From Nitrospinota bacterium (GTDB lineage: Bacteria; Nitrospinota; Nitrospinia; Nitrospinales; VA-1), in the NCBI GenBank assembly GCA_022567815.1, contig JADFGI010000017.1, forward strand, positions 1 to 16,759: a stretch of DNA of 16,759 nucleotides, in the 5' to 3' direction. The notes under the pieces are model-generated. The model saw nothing but the letters and a program-made list of their open reading frames with translations, was not told the origin of the DNA and did no database searches. The position numbers and the translations under genes are program-made. Shown piece after piece: positions 6,350-14,363 of the stretch (its first letter is position 1; every line of letters starts with the position of its first letter).

Positions 6350-9300
6350 TTAAAACCGGTAGGCAATGAACGCTTCCAGGTTCACGCTGTTGTAGCCTGG
6401 AACGACAGAAAATTTTGCAGCCAAACCGGCTTTTAACTGTCTGGCAAAACGATAGCCCATTTTGACGCTTCCCTTGGTGACCCATCGAATCCCATTCAAC
6501 TTGTCACTTGCGCCACCAAAACCATAATCAGCCCTTAGCTCGAAATTTTTGCTGATCTGACGCTGGTAAAATACCCTTGCAAGCCCAATTAGCAATTGGT
6601 CGGGCGTATAATAGGCAGGTGCTTCAAAGCCGGAATCTATGTATGAAAGATCGGCTCCAAATTTCCAGTTTTTCAATTCCGGCAATGTATACCGCAAACG
6701 AGTTGTAATATCGAATGCGGTATTTCCGTCATCATAATCCTGATAGGACAGGCTGACCTTGCCAAGGAGAGGCGGCGAAAATCGAGTCTGATACCCCAGC
6801 CTATAGGTTTTCACCTGAATTCCATTTTCGATGGCCTGCACGGTATCGATATCCCTATCGGACCAGTTGAACTCAACCTTATGCTGTTTCGTCAAGTATT
6901 CAGCGGACGCCCAGTAACTCTGGGACCTGTTCTTTTGAGAAATATAACGGTTGCGAAATTTTCCATCAAGGCGAAATGATTTCCATCCGCTCCAATTGAT
7001 TCCAGCGGTCACCTCATTTCCATCCAGGTTGCGCCGACCCTCTTCCTCAAAATTAACGATGGCGCCTTCCAGCATCAGTTCCAGAGGAAACTTCAAAGGA
7101 AAATAAATTCGGGCCGATTCTGAATGATTGGTGCGATCGTTGGAATCGTGAAAGAATTCAAATCCGCCGAAGACGCGAGGCCGGGTTTTCCAGGCAACCG
7201 CTTGCTTTAATTTTTCAACTTTTGGGTTGAGATCAAACTCCTCAATGGGAATGTCTTGCAAAAGTTTTTCTGACTCCCAATAGTTTCCGCCCTGATAAGA
7301 AATATCCGCAAGATAAATTTGAATTTTATTTTTCAACCTGGGTTCGTGTGCAACCAGATCAGAAAAAACCTTCTCGGCATCGGAAACCTGCCCATTCCAA
7401 TATTCGGATTTGGCCAGGGCGAGCTGAGCCAAATAGGAGGGATGAGTTTCGGCAAGGTGTTGAACCAACCGGTCTCCATCCCAATTTCGCGGCACGGAAA
7501 AACGCCGTAATTGGGAAGTTTGAGTATCTCCGGGCTCCATCCGATTATAGCCCGTTCGGTCTTGAATAAATTCGAATTGATAAATTTTAGCTATTTTGGT
7601 CTTGTTGGCTGTCCCGATCAATCTGAAATTTTCGTTTCGTGGTTGTCTGGCATTTGAAATTGTGTTTTCCCGAATCTGAATATCCCATCGCCCGGATTCC
7701 TCGTATTGACGGATTTTTTCCCAGCCTGCAAAGAGCGGCTCCTCTTCATAAATCCTGGTTGTGGGAACAAACATGGTTGCCTTCATGTCATATTTTTTTA
7801 AAACCGGGTCACCAAGTTGAAAGACATCACGGGAGCCGCCATCAAAAATTATTAAAATTGGTTTTTCGGGAAACACCAATTTTGATTTTAAAATATTCCC
7901 TAACTCAGCCATGGTAACGGTTGTGTATCCTCTATCGGCCAATGATTTTATTTGATTTTCGAATTTCTTGATCCACAGATAACCATTGCGGGGATGATCG
8001 CTCAACCCGTTATAATGCAAAATGGGGATGTATTCTCTATGCTGGTGCGGCTTTGCAACGCGGGAATAATAGGTTTTTGCTTTGGCAGGATCGTTCATCG
8101 CCTCCATTATATTTCCCATTTTTAAATCCAGCTCATATTCCTTGAGAAAAATATGATGGCCCGATTGTAAATGCTGGGTCGCCTCATCCATCCGCTCAAG
8201 CGCTATTAGGGAATGAAATTTGCCAAAGAAGGCTCGCCGGGCATTTGGGTCGATTTGGATGGCGTTGTTGAAAACTGCCAGAGCCTCTTCAACCCTGCCT
8301 TCATTGAACCGCAAATCTCCAATGGCAAGCAAAATTCTGACATCGGTTGGAAACCTTTTCTGAGCTTCGCCTAAGGTTGAATTGGCCTGATTGAGCGCAT
8401 CTTCTTCCTTGTACAAGCGGGCCATTTTCAGCCATTGACCAGCATCATCCCTGAAATGATCCAGGAGCTTTTCTTGCCAAAATATCGCTTCCTGATTGTC
8501 CTCCCGAAAAATAGCATCGTCGCGCAACAGTTTTAAAATCGGCGCATAAGGCTCGTTGCTGTCCAGAAATTTTCTCGCTTCCTGGAGCGCACCTTGATAA
8601 TTTCCCGTTTCGTAAAGCGATTTTATCCAGTAGAAATTCGCCCTAGGTGAATCCGATCCCATATCCAACACCTTTCTCCACTGAACTTCGCCCCTTTTAA
8701 AATCCTGGTACCGCATCAATACCTCCCCATAGAAATATTGAATTGGGAGATGATCCGGATATTCCTGAGCGATCAGCTTTGTTTTTTGCATCGCCTGAGC
8801 ATACCGCTTGTTCCAAAACAATGCCTTCACTTGTAATAATTTCTGTTCGGGTTGATCCTCCTTGATTTCCAGGCTCCTCTTGACCGCCCTCAAGGAATTT
8901 TTATAGGAACCCTGAAACAAATACAACCGCGCCAATAAATTATGAGGTTCCGAATCATTCGGGAATTTATTTCGATATTGCTTCCATATCTTTTGGGTGG
9001 ATTCCTGTTTTCCCTTTTGCCAGTAGAGCCATCCTAAATCCCGGTAGATGGTGGCATTATCTGTTTCGTAATAAAGCGCTTTTTCATAATTAGTAATGGC
9101 TTTCCGGATATTTCCAGCTTCCCGCTCGCGGGAGCCTATTTTGACATATAACTTTCCCAAAACCTTTTTCGTCGTTTCCTGGTTTGAGGAATGGGAAAGA
9201 CGCTGGAGAAAAAACTCTACCCCTTGATCGAGACTACCGTTACGAATAAAAAGGTCACCCGCTCTCAGGGACCAAACCTGGTCTGCACCCGTTTCAGCAA

Positions 9301-10333
9301 ACACATTCTGCAATGCGGTCAGCGCATTGGGAATTTCTTTTTGGCTCATAGCCAACTCAAACAACCTGAACTGGATTAAATCGTTAGACGGGTCTATTCC
9401 TGCCGCATTATGGTACCAAGTTTGGGCCTTGCCGATCTGGCCAGAATGATAATAGGCGTTGGCAATTTGATGGAATAGCTGGAACCCTGTATAACCTTTA
9501 TCAACAGTCTTGAGCCATGCTTTTACAGCCTCATTATATTTCCCCTGTTTTTCCAGAGCCCAGCCCAGATTCAAAAGAACCCTTTTATTGTCCGGTCTCA
9601 TACTCAGGGCTTTTATGTAAAACGTCTCTGCTCTTTGGAACTGGCCTTTGCGAAACAGTTCATTCCCCTGCTGGGCAAGCAAGCCAGACAACCTACCGGC
9701 AATTCCGTTTTTTTCTTCCTCCGCAATAACGTTGGGAGGCGATGATATATAATTCTTATAGATCGAAATCGCCAAGCCCCGCTCGCCCAATTTTTCATAA
9801 ACATCGGCAAGCGGTATGAGGGCATCCAAATCATTCGGTTGGATTCTCAATGCGTGTTCAAACAGTTTGACAGCGCGGTCGTATTGCTCGATTTCCTTAT
9901 AGGCTTTTCCCAAACGTATGCGAACAAGGTTTTGATCCGGGCCGGATTTCAGGCTGGTTGCCAGGTGAGGAATTGCGCGGCGCCACTGGCTTTTCGCCAT
10001 GTGCAAAAAACCAACGGAATTTTGAATTTCCAGGTTGCCCGGTTCTACTTTTAAAATGGTTTGCCAAACTCGCAGGGCTTCCTTCGTTTTTCCCGATTTG
10101 TAATATGCCCGGCCCAGATTTTTCCAGGCTTTGAGTAGTCCCGGATCAAGTTTCGTCGCATCTTCAAAAGATTTTGCGGCTTCCCGGTAACGTCCTTCAT
10201 GGTATAGCTTCGTCCCCAGGTCCAAAGCAGACTGCCCTTTCGACCTTGCCAGAGCGGATTGGGTTGCAAACAAAGAAATCAGAACGCAAAAAACGGCCAT
10301 TCGGCCTAAAAGTCTTTTCTTCAGAAATTTCAC
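6350..10333 (-). CDS. Giant TPR / NodB-like / outer-membrane beta-barrel protein, putative exopolysaccharide exporter
   Basis: The protein has 1,327 residues. A signal peptide (about 1-29: KKR, hydrophobic core, SALA) is followed by a long array of TPR-like units (about 30-770, for example KSFEDATKLDPG, KLFEHALRIQPND, AVFNNAIQIDPN). Next comes a NodB/polysaccharide-deacetylase-like domain (about 775-930) with YIPILHYNGL and ILIIFDGG (D831). More TPR-like helices follow (about 950-1030), then a beta-rich C-terminus (about 1045-1327) of alternating amphipathic strands ending in YRF, the usual outer-membrane barrel signature. TPR plus barrel is the plan of PgaA, PelB and AlgK/AlgE-type exporters. 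The internal NodB domain is unusual and looks dead: TFDDG is IFDGG, and the GSHT-type His motif is replaced by WDIQIREN. GTG 10333 is used because it gives a proper signal peptide; ATG at residue 12 would remove the basic n-region. It is the last gene of the operon, 29 bp after the preceding stop. Export is inferred from architecture. Confidence 0.8.
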   Translation of the reverse strand: MKFLKKRLLGRMAVFCVLISLFATQSALARSKGQSALDLGTKLYHEGRYREAAKSFEDATKLDPGLLKAWKNLGRAYYKSGKTKEALRVWQTILKVEPGNLEIQNSVGFLHMAKSQWRRAIPHLATSLKSGPDQNLVRIRLGKAYKEIEQYDRAVKLFEHALRIQPNDLDALIPLADVYEKLGERGLAISIYKNYISSPPNVIAEEEKNGIAGRLSGLLAQQGNELFRKGQFQRAETFYIKALSMRPDNKRVLLNLGWALEKQGKYNEAVKAWLKTVDKGYTGFQLFHQIANAYYHSGQIGKAQTWYHNAAGIDPSNDLIQFRLFELAMSQKEIPNALTALQNVFAETGADQVWSLRAGDLFIRNGSLDQGVEFFLQRLSHSSNQETTKKVLGKLYVKIGSREREAGNIRKAITNYEKALYYETDNATIYRDLGWLYWQKGKQESTQKIWKQYRNKFPNDSEPHNLLARLYLFQGSYKNSLRAVKRSLEIKEDQPEQKLLQVKALFWNKRYAQAMQKTKLIAQEYPDHLPIQYFYGEVLMRYQDFKRGEVQWRKVLDMGSDSPRANFYWIKSLYETGNYQGALQEARKFLDSNEPYAPILKLLRDDAIFREDNQEAIFWQEKLLDHFRDDAGQWLKMARLYKEEDALNQANSTLGEAQKRFPTDVRILLAIGDLRFNEGRVEEALAVFNNAIQIDPNARRAFFGKFHSLIALERMDEATQHLQSGHHIFLKEYELDLKMGNIMEAMNDPAKAKTYYSRVAKPHQHREYIPILHYNGLSDHPRNGYLWIKKFENQIKSLADRGYTTVTMAELGNILKSKLVFPEKPILIIFDGGSRDVFQLGDPVLKKYDMKATMFVPTTRIYEEEPLFAGWEKIRQYEESGRWDIQIRENTISNARQPRNENFRLIGTANKTKIAKIYQFEFIQDRTGYNRMEPGDTQTSQLRRFSVPRNWDGDRLVQHLAETHPSYLAQLALAKSEYWNGQVSDAEKVFSDLVAHEPRLKNKIQIYLADISYQGGNYWESEKLLQDIPIEEFDLNPKVEKLKQAVAWKTRPRVFGGFEFFHDSNDRTNHSESARIYFPLKFPLELMLEGAIVNFEEEGRRNLDGNEVTAGINWSGWKSFRLDGKFRNRYISQKNRSQSYWASAEYLTKQHKVEFNWSDRDIDTVQAIENGIQVKTYRLGYQTRFSPPLLGKVSLSYQDYDDGNTAFDITTRLRYTLPELKNWKFGADLSYIDSGFEAPAYYTPDQLLIGLARVFYQRQISKNFELRADYGFGGASDKLNGIRWVTKGSVKMGYRFARQLKAGLAAKFSVVPGYNSVNLEAFIAYRF

Positions 10334-10362
10334 CTTTCAACTTTCAATCCAATTACAAGATG

Positions 10363-12351
10363 TTAATGGGATCGTTCTGCAACCGGCCAGTTCGATTTCA
10401 AATCGTTCTTCCGCAAAGGTAATCTGAATTTCAGGGATTGGCTGGCATCCGGCCTGCCTTCCGTGGTGACAAGGAGGCGGCAGTTTATTTTTTCCAATTC
10501 ATGATTTAATTCTACAATCTGGGAAAACCATCCATTCTTCCTTTCTCCTCCCAAGCGACTTAAATCCAGGTGTACATGCGTCCAGTGATTTTGCTTCACC
10601 AAATTTTTGATTGTGGATGTCGGAAAAATCTCCGTATCCCTATACTCGTTTTTTCCTCCATAATCAGAGTCTGGTTTACCTGATGGTTGTTTTTGCGGCA
10701 AAACCCTGAGGGTCGGAATGAAATCCCAACCATACCTGTGGGATATTATTTGGAAGAGATCCTTATCGAAGGCAACCGCATCAGTTTGGTTTCCTTGAAC
10801 CGTATGGGTGATCGTTGTCACTCCTGAAATTTTTTCTGTATATTTGATAAGGAGTTGAATATCATTTTCTTCCGGATATGTTTCCAACCACCGAATGTCA
10901 TCGGGAAAAAACGAGATTCTGGCATCGGACAAACTCAAGGAACCTTCTCCCTCTTCCGACCAGGCCCAAAGTCCAATATCGCCATCCATAAGATGGGGTG
11001 CCGAAACAGGCAAATCCCAAAGAGTCCGGCCATCCCAATTCATCATGATTCCCTTCCCTCGTTTGACCAGTCTCAAGTGGTGCCATTCATCAAGTGTTAT
11101 CCCCGCCCTGGAACTGGCAAGGTTTTCGTATTGCCCATTGGCAACGCGAACCTGCACATTTATGTTCTGAGAATTGCCGCCAATCCGCCATCCATCACCC
11201 GTTTTAAATGAATCTTGACGGATCCAAAATTCACCTCGATCCAAACGGATATCAGCCTCCAAAACCCAATTGCCGACCCTGTTGTTTCCGGGAAAAAAGA
11301 TACCCGCTCCCGGAACACCGTGAAGATGGATTCCTTGCTCTGAATCTGGCACTTCTGTCAAACGAGCATTTTGTCCCGGAGGATATTTTTGATGAGAAGA
11401 AGTGTCAACCCATTCCCCATCTTCTCGAAACCATATGGATTCCGCCAATGATGTATTTTCTCCGTCAGCGGTTACTGCCTGAATCCCTTGATTCATCAAG
11501 GTCAATAAAGTCTCAGGTTTCCATCCTGGTTTTACCCTGAGCCGTCTCAGCCGAAACGGATCGGAACTTTTATCGTTGACTCCGACAAAGCTGTTCATAA
11601 ATCTCAATGGATAAATTTTTTTCAACGCACGTTCATCCGAATCCCTTCCATCAAATTTTTTTATGTAATTACGGGCTTTATAAAAAATTGAGGAATAGGC
11701 CAGCATTTTGTATCCCGGAATGTTTGCCTCCACCAAGTCACGACTGATCTTGTAATCAGTCAGAATTGTTTCAGACACTTTGCTCTTGGCATTCGATATC
11801 TCTTCCCGCCTGCGATGCCCTGCTGAGACCAGGCTCCAAACGCCGCTTTTAACCATGTGCCGCAGTCGATCCCAATACAGGAAAAAGGTTTCTCTATTAA
11901 CGACGGTTTCTGTAATTACAGTCATCGCCGCAGGCCACCGCATTTCTCTGAGAATAGGATCAACAGTGGCATAGGTTTCCAGATATCCATTTGCAAAAAT
12001 CAGCAGAACTGATTTTTCGGGCAGTTTTTTATCCTCATTATAAAATTTAAAAATATCAGTTACGGTGACTGCCTCAAATCCATTTTCTTTTAAAGCTTTG
12101 AGTTGCTTCCGCAAATCCTTATAGTAAATATGGTTCTTGCTTTTTTCCAAAACCACCCGGTCAAATTCCAGAACTGTTATCGTTGCCCGATTGGAAACTG
12201 AGCTTTCCCAGGGGCGGAGTTGAACGCGATCATTTTCCCGAAACGCTCCCACTCCCCAAGCCGATGCCAAAATAAAAAAAATCAGGACATACCAGGCATA
12301 CTTATCCCTTTTAAAAGTTCTGCAAGCATAAGCGGAGCTTCGTTCTCCCAC
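10363..12351 (-). CDS. Membrane-anchored NodB pseudo-deacetylase with concanavalin-like and degenerate GH18-like regions
   Basis: The protein has 662 residues. An N-terminal membrane anchor (about 19-38, after RTFKRDK) leaves the rest in the periplasm. Residues 55-300 resemble the deacetylase domain of PgaB: LRKQLKALKENGFEAVTVTD, LPEKSVLLIFANGY, FLYWDRLRHMVKSG. The catalytic/metal pair of TFDDG is A120-N121, and the GSHTHxxH motif is SAGHRRR, so it should not deacetylate. Residues about 340-485 look like a concanavalin/DUF1080-type sugar-binding sandwich (NWVLEADIRL, DEWHHLRLVKRG). Residues 490-635 resemble part of a GH18-like barrel: THVHLDLSRLGGE aligns with SGIDIDYENL of the neighbouring GH18 lipoprotein and is followed by a similar helix, but the acidic motif is not kept. 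GTG 12351 starts 3 bp after the synthase stop, indicating translational coupling. It may guide or bind the polymer between synthase and exporter. Domain calls after residue 330 are tentative. Confidence 0.75.
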   Translation of the reverse strand: MGERSSAYACRTFKRDKYAWYVLIFFILASAWGVGAFRENDRVQLRPWESSVSNRATITVLEFDRVVLEKSKNHIYYKDLRKQLKALKENGFEAVTVTDIFKFYNEDKKLPEKSVLLIFANGYLETYATVDPILREMRWPAAMTVITETVVNRETFFLYWDRLRHMVKSGVWSLVSAGHRRREEISNAKSKVSETILTDYKISRDLVEANIPGYKMLAYSSIFYKARNYIKKFDGRDSDERALKKIYPLRFMNSFVGVNDKSSDPFRLRRLRVKPGWKPETLLTLMNQGIQAVTADGENTSLAESIWFREDGEWVDTSSHQKYPPGQNARLTEVPDSEQGIHLHGVPGAGIFFPGNNRVGNWVLEADIRLDRGEFWIRQDSFKTGDGWRIGGNSQNINVQVRVANGQYENLASSRAGITLDEWHHLRLVKRGKGIMMNWDGRTLWDLPVSAPHLMDGDIGLWAWSEEGEGSLSLSDARISFFPDDIRWLETYPEENDIQLLIKYTEKISGVTTITHTVQGNQTDAVAFDKDLFQIISHRYGWDFIPTLRVLPQKQPSGKPDSDYGGKNEYRDTEIFPTSTIKNLVKQNHWTHVHLDLSRLGGERKNGWFSQIVELNHELEKINCRLLVTTEGRPDASQSLKFRLPLRKNDLKSNWPVAERSH

Positions 12352-12354
12352 AAT

Positions 12355-13995
12355 TTATCGCGTGCCCCAATGGTTTTTCCGCACCGTGAGCAGGGCATAA
12401 TAAGTCTGCCAGGAAAGAAACAGAATGTAGAAGATGGAAAAACTGACTCCATAAATCCACAAACTTTTTCGGTTGAAAACCAAATACACCAGGCTGAACA
12501 TAAACGAAATTAAAATGGCCCCGTACAGGTACAAATAGGAAACAGGACCGTACCCCAATACAGGCAAAAAGACTGCTTTCAGAATTATAAAGGGACCCAC
12601 CAATGGAAACAGGACACTTCCATAAAATGACAACGCCGCAAACGGATGCTTGCGCCACATGAAACGCGCCGCTAAAAAACATTCGCGAATCCAGGATTTT
12701 TTCCAACGGAGTTGTTGACTAAAAAACTTAAAATAATTTTCCGGAACGATCGTCGTACAAACAGCTTCGGAATGGTAGATCACCCGGTATTTTCTGAGCA
12801 TGAAATTTGTCAAACTGCGGTCGTCCCCAAAGGTGGCCTGGGTCCCGAGAAATTTCTGGTGCAACCAGGCAGAGAGAATGGGCATCACGTATTCACGCCT
12901 GTAGGCCGCAAAACATCCCGAACAACAGGTGACATTTGAAAACAACGATTCCGCCGCCTTAATCACACGAAAGGCGATGAAATACCTGACCTCCTGCATT
13001 TTTGTCAGAAGGTTTTTTCTGGCATTGGTCACATAGGCGTGTCCGCATACTGCTCCGACATCCGCATCCACAAACCCTTGCACGATTTTATACAACCCAT
13101 CGCGTTGGATAAAGCTGTCCGAATCGATATAAACGAGAATCTCTCCCCTTGCCATTTTCGCCCCAATGGCCATCCCCGCACGCTTGCCCCTGTTCTCCTC
13201 AAATTCGACGACCTTTAGGTTAGGGTGCGCCCGTTTAGCCATGTTCATTTCTTTCAAAGTTTGGTCGGTGGACCCGTCATTCACCACAATCACTTCCAGA
13301 CGGTCTTTTGGGTAATCGGATCGATACACACAATCAATGGTTTTGCGAATTGAATCTTCCTCATTCTTGCAGGCAATGACGGTGGTGATGGTCGGGAGAT
13401 ATCCCTTGTCGGGAGGTGGGGAATAAAATAACGCCAATACAAATCGGGAAAGAATAAAAACGCCGATGAACAGGCTGTAAGTGTGAACGACCGGGTCGTA
13501 CCAATAGTAAAATAAATTGAACCACTTCAGATACACAATGTTGACGATGCCCAAGCCTATAAAGATCATCATCAATTTGGGAAGGAGCTGGTAAAACCTG
13601 TACTTCAAAACACGTTTAGGATCGTTGGCAAACTCGAGCCCGTACCTGTAATTTGCTGATTCCTTCTCTGATTCCTGATGTTCAGTTTCCTCCCAAACGA
13701 CTTTGGCCTTGTCGTTCCAGCAGGATTCCAAAATGGAAGCGGAACCGCTTCCCTTGGCGGAATCATCGTAGGTGATCGGATGAATCCACATTCCTTTCTT
13801 CAATGGCTGGGATGTAGAAATGCGAGCGCCACCGAAACCAATATCAAGCAGGTTGGCCCGAAGAGGTTTTTCTTTGGAGAGAGGTTTGAGGTCGGAAAAA
13901 AACATGCCCATATTGACCGGCTTGCGCCGAAAGTTTCTTCCGTCCTCTTCAAAACCGGCTGGAGGACCAATATGCGCCTTGTTTTGCAACATCAT
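12355..13995 (-). CDS. PilZ-GT2 fusion: processive inner-membrane glycosyltransferase, putative exopolysaccharide synthase
   Basis: The protein has 546 residues and is the first gene of the operon. Residues about 20-125 form a PilZ-like domain: RNFRR (R20, R24) fits RxxxR and DIGFGG (51-56) fits D/NxSxxG with Ser replaced by Gly, ending in YRYGLEF. Two membrane segments follow (about 141-157 and 170-190). The family 2 catalytic domain has VIACKNEE, VVNDGSTD (D240), VYIDSDSF (DxD at 291-293), TFGDDRSL (acceptor acid D391/D392) and QQLRW (427-431). Three more membrane segments lie in 455-535. This is the layout of processive synthases such as PgaC, HasA and BcsA, which polymerise a UDP-sugar at the inner membrane. 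PilZ suggests c-di-GMP control, though in BcsA the PilZ domain is C-terminal. ATG 13995 or the next codon ATG starts it, with GAGGA directly before. Sugar specificity cannot be read from sequence. Confidence 0.87.
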   Translation of the reverse strand: MMLQNKAHIGPPAGFEEDGRNFRRKPVNMGMFFSDLKPLSKEKPLRANLLDIGFGGARISTSQPLKKGMWIHPITYDDSAKGSGSASILESCWNDKAKVVWEETEHQESEKESANYRYGLEFANDPKRVLKYRFYQLLPKLMMIFIGLGIVNIVYLKWFNLFYYWYDPVVHTYSLFIGVFILSRFVLALFYSPPPDKGYLPTITTVIACKNEEDSIRKTIDCVYRSDYPKDRLEVIVVNDGSTDQTLKEMNMAKRAHPNLKVVEFEENRGKRAGMAIGAKMARGEILVYIDSDSFIQRDGLYKIVQGFVDADVGAVCGHAYVTNARKNLLTKMQEVRYFIAFRVIKAAESLFSNVTCCSGCFAAYRREYVMPILSAWLHQKFLGTQATFGDDRSLTNFMLRKYRVIYHSEAVCTTIVPENYFKFFSQQLRWKKSWIRECFLAARFMWRKHPFAALSFYGSVLFPLVGPFIILKAVFLPVLGYGPVSYLYLYGAILISFMFSLVYLVFNRKSLWIYGVSFSIFYILFLSWQTYYALLTVRKNHWGTR

Positions 13996-14060
13996 TCCTC
14001 ATGAGCAAAAAAGAACAACCAACAACAGATTGAATATTTTGATGTATTGCTACGTCTCCA

Positions 14061-14077
14061 AGCAATATCTGTTCCAA
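14061..14077 (-). promoter_or_regulatory. Sigma-54-type -24/-12 promoter of the exopolysaccharide operon
   Basis: Read on the minus strand the site is TTGGAACAGATATTGCT, against the RpoN consensus YTGGCACGN4TTGCW. GG and GC are exactly 10 nt apart, the TTGCT half is perfect, and only two consensus positions differ (C to A, G to A). Transcription would start near 14050, giving a leader of about 55 nt to ATG 13995. Such promoters need an enhancer-binding activator, so the operon may be under signal-dependent control. The activator gene is not in the window. Confidence 0.55.
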
Positions 14078-14231
14078 CATGTGCGGGAATACGCACAAAT
14101 CACAAAAGATGATTTTTGAGTTGATTACTTAGAGGCAGGAAATATTCCAAGGCCAACCAAAGAAAGGATTTTGTTTCACAAAGAAATAGATTCTACTGAG
14201 GAAAGATTTTTTGGTGTGCAAAGGGTCAAAT

Positions 14232-14253
14232 AAAAAAACCGCCAAAGGGCGGG
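14232..14253 (-). terminator. Rho-independent terminator of the GAF-SpoIIE gene
   Basis: On the minus strand a CCGCC/GGCGG stem (14239-14252, loop CTTT) is followed directly by a run of seven T (complement of A at 14232-14238). It lies about 110 bp after the phosphatase stop and insulates the exopolysaccharide operon from it. Confidence 0.85.
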
Positions 14254-14262
14254 CCTCTAACA

Positions 14263-14298
14263 TGTCAAAAATCATGGAATGAGGAAGGGTTTTTGACA
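14263..14298. repeat. Perfect 9-bp inverted repeat with 18-nt loop
   Basis: TGTCAAAAA (14263-14271) and TTTTTGACA (14290-14298) are exact reverse complements. The repeat lies in the 3' untranslated part of the phosphatase transcript, just before the terminator. It could be an mRNA hairpin or a protein site. Confidence 0.5.
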
Positions 14299-14363
14299 CT
14301 GTAAAACTTTTTCCGGAAGTAAGGATTTGTCAACAAGGCGCAACGGACGGGCCGGACTATAAT

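Larger units (their letters stand above)
14001..14363. other. Intergenic region between phosphatase and exopolysaccharide operon
   Basis: No convincing gene is present. From left to right it holds an inverted repeat TATTGC/GCAATA (14045-14067), the sigma-54-type promoter (14061-14077), a small palindrome GTGCG/CGCAC (14081-14096), the terminator of the phosphatase gene (14232-14253) and a 9-bp inverted repeat (14263-14298). About 130 bp (14100-14230) show nothing recognisable and could hold activator sites. Confidence 0.5.

Noticed and set aside
14293..14298. TTGACA on the plus strand as a -35 box
   Set aside because: It is part of the 9-bp inverted repeat, has no -10 at 16-18 bp, and no plus-strand gene follows.
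14358..14363. TATAAT on the plus strand at the end of the phosphatase gene, as a -10 box
   Set aside because: No -35 at a fitting distance and no gene downstream on the plus strand.
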